DNA of 6,610 nt. It comes from an uncultured Rubritalea sp. GTDB lineage: Bacteria; Verrucomicrobiota; Verrucomicrobiia; Verrucomicrobiales; Akkermansiaceae. Position 1 is the stretch's first letter. The number at the start of each line of letters is the position of its first letter. Where the stretch lies: the NCBI GenBank assembly GCA_937951395.1, contig CALFBV010000052.1, positions 1 through 6,610 of the forward strand, given 5' to 3'. This document shows positions 5,443 through 6,610 of the stretch, one piece after another. The position numbers and the translations under genes are program-made. Below the pieces are notes generated by a model, which worked only from the letters and a program-made list of their open reading frames with translations, ran no database searches and was not told where the DNA came from.

Positions 5443-6610
5443 ATGAAACGCTCATTACTTCTAGCGACATTCTTCCTGCCCCAGCTTACTTTAGCTGAGT
5501 TAAAGCTAAACTCACTATTTACTGACCACATGGTGCTCCAGCGTGACAAAGTATTACCAGTATGGGGAACAGCAGATTCTAGTTCAGAAGTTACCGTCGA
5601 GTTCGCAGGGCAGAAGAAAATAGCTACTGCGGAGAAAGATGGTAAATGGAAGCTCAATCTTGAAGCGCTAAAAGGCAGCTATAAAGGAAGAGATCTGATT
5701 GTTACCTCTAACAAAGATACTCAAAAAATCAGTGATGTTGTTGTGGGTGAAGTATGGGTATGCTCTGGTCAGTCTAACATGCAGTTCGGTGTAAGATCAG
5801 TCCCAGAGGTGAAAGCTCTAGTTAAGAAAGCAAAGCATATACGCTCGTTTGAAGTTCCTAGAACAGTATCCTTTAAAGAAAAAGACACCACGAAAGGTCA
5901 GTGGGCTAATAAAATCCCAAGCAGTGCGGTGGCATTTGGTTTTGCATATGATCTACAAGCTGCGGCAGACGTGCCAGTGGGGATCATTTTAACCTGCTGG
6001 GGAAGTTCCTCACTAGAAGCATGGATGCCGCGCGACATGACAGAAACGGTGCCTCATTTCAAGACCATGATGGAGGAATTCGATGCAGATGCTGACACAC
6101 GAAAACAGATAAAAACTGTGCTCAGTAAAGATAAATGGAGTAGGCAAGAAGATGTATTTTTACGTCGTCAGCCAAACATCCTCTACAATGCGATGATGCA
6201 TCCACTTGCGCCATTCGCTTGTCGTGGAGTGGTCTGGTATCAGGGTGAAAGCAATGCACAGTCGATGGAAGGTATGGTGAAAGAGCCATGGTTCGCTCGT
6301 AATTCTGGGATGCTCAAGTATGGGGGTGTCTTGAAGAAATGGGCGGAGCGCTATCGTGAAAAATGGAAACAAGATGATATGGAATTCCTCGTAGTGATGC
6401 TTCCTGGCTATGGCTCTCATAAAGACCCCGTAGCGCATTCGTGGGCTTGGATGCGTGAGTCACAGATGCAGATTCTAGACTTACCTCACACAGCGGTTGC
6501 GAATACGATAGATCTCGGAGATGTTAAAAATATCCACCCTAGCGACAAACACCCTATTTGTAAACGTCTTGCTATTCTAGCTCAGCGAAATACTCTCGGT
6601 CAGAAAATAG
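5443..6610 (+). CDS. sialate O-acetylesterase-family protein (SGNH/SASA type), C-terminus beyond the window
   Basis: An ATG at 5443 opens 389 codons with no stop to the window end. MKRSLLLATFFLPQLTLA is a Sec signal peptide with cleavage after Ala18. Residues ~19-100 look like the beta-rich N-terminal region usual in this family (LFTDHMVLQRDKVLPVWG). The SASA catalytic core follows: WVCSGQSNM at 105-113 with probable nucleophile Ser111, GVVWYQGESNA at 262-272, and DLGDVKNIHPSDKHPICKRLA at 358-377 with probable catalytic His365. Family enzymes hydrolyse O-acetyl esters from sialic acids; the many environmental homologues probably act on other acetylated sugars. Between QGESNA and MEFLVVMLPG the segment with PWFARNSGMLKYGGVLKKWAE seems longer than the compact family version. 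The gene starts 9 nt after the esterase stop, consistent with one transcript. Probably only the C-terminal part is missing. Confidence 0.9.
   Translation, partial: MKRSLLLATFFLPQLTLAELKLNSLFTDHMVLQRDKVLPVWGTADSSSEVTVEFAGQKKIATAEKDGKWKLNLEALKGSYKGRDLIVTSNKDTQKISDVVVGEVWVCSGQSNMQFGVRSVPEVKALVKKAKHIRSFEVPRTVSFKEKDTTKGQWANKIPSSAVAFGFAYDLQAAADVPVGIILTCWGSSSLEAWMPRDMTETVPHFKTMMEEFDADADTRKQIKTVLSKDKWSRQEDVFLRRQPNILYNAMMHPLAPFACRGVVWYQGESNAQSMEGMVKEPWFARNSGMLKYGGVLKKWAERYREKWKQDDMEFLVVMLPGYGSHKDPVAHSWAWMRESQMQILDLPHTAVANTIDLGDVKNIHPSDKHPICKRLAILAQRNTLGQKI

Noticed and set aside
5376..5657. 93-codon open frame on the reverse strand
   Set aside because: It spans the end of the esterase and the signal peptide of the SASA gene, both well supported on the other strand.
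6160..6438. 92-codon open frame on the reverse strand
   Set aside because: It lies wholly opposite the SASA-family gene, which has clear catalytic motifs; the reverse product has no recognisable features.

Overview
The window reads like a chromosomal segment of a moderately AT-rich, Gram-negative-type bacterium. It is most likely a member of the Verrucomicrobiota (Verrucomicrobiales / Rubritalea-like). This is an inference from gene content: a secreted BD-FAE-like esterase next to a sialate O-acetylesterase-family protein, a HEAT-plus-SirB1 type protein, an OmpA-domain lipoprotein, and start sites that mostly lack a Shine-Dalgarno sequence. No rRNA or marker gene in the window can settle it.

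Layout. Positions 1-2417 form a leftward cluster, transcribed from 2417 towards 1. It holds an A-type iron-sulfur carrier (ErpA-like), a SirB1/transglutaminase-like protein, a monoacylglycerol-lipase-like alpha/beta hydrolase whose start lies 1 nt after the preceding stop, and the first 58 residues of an unrecognised membrane protein cut by the window edge. I see no terminator between these genes, so one operon is plausible. A 334-bp divergent intergenic region (2418-2751) separates this cluster from the rightward genes. It carries tandem and direct repeats and a bulged inverted repeat that abuts the next start codon.

The first rightward gene (2752-3545) encodes a very charged, low-complexity protein with a small ordered core. 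Its reading frame is broken near 3357: the natural lysine/alanine/glutamate-rich tail continues in the -1 frame to a stop at 3543-3545, which sits just before a strong intrinsic terminator. Next is a monocistronic OmpA-family lipoprotein (3704-4366) bounded by intrinsic terminators on both sides. Last comes a two-gene rightward unit, a secreted esterase (4555-5433) and, 9 nt later, a secreted sialate O-acetylesterase-family protein (5443 to beyond the window). A near-consensus -10 box and a 15-bp palindrome precede it. The two enzymes look like a carbohydrate-deacylation pair, and the rest of that locus probably lies to the right.

I found no mobile element, CRISPR array, tRNA or rRNA. I do not see a clearly new biological system. 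The points most worth checking are the frameshifted lineage-type protein, the structured leader before it, and the esterase pair with its palindromic upstream site.
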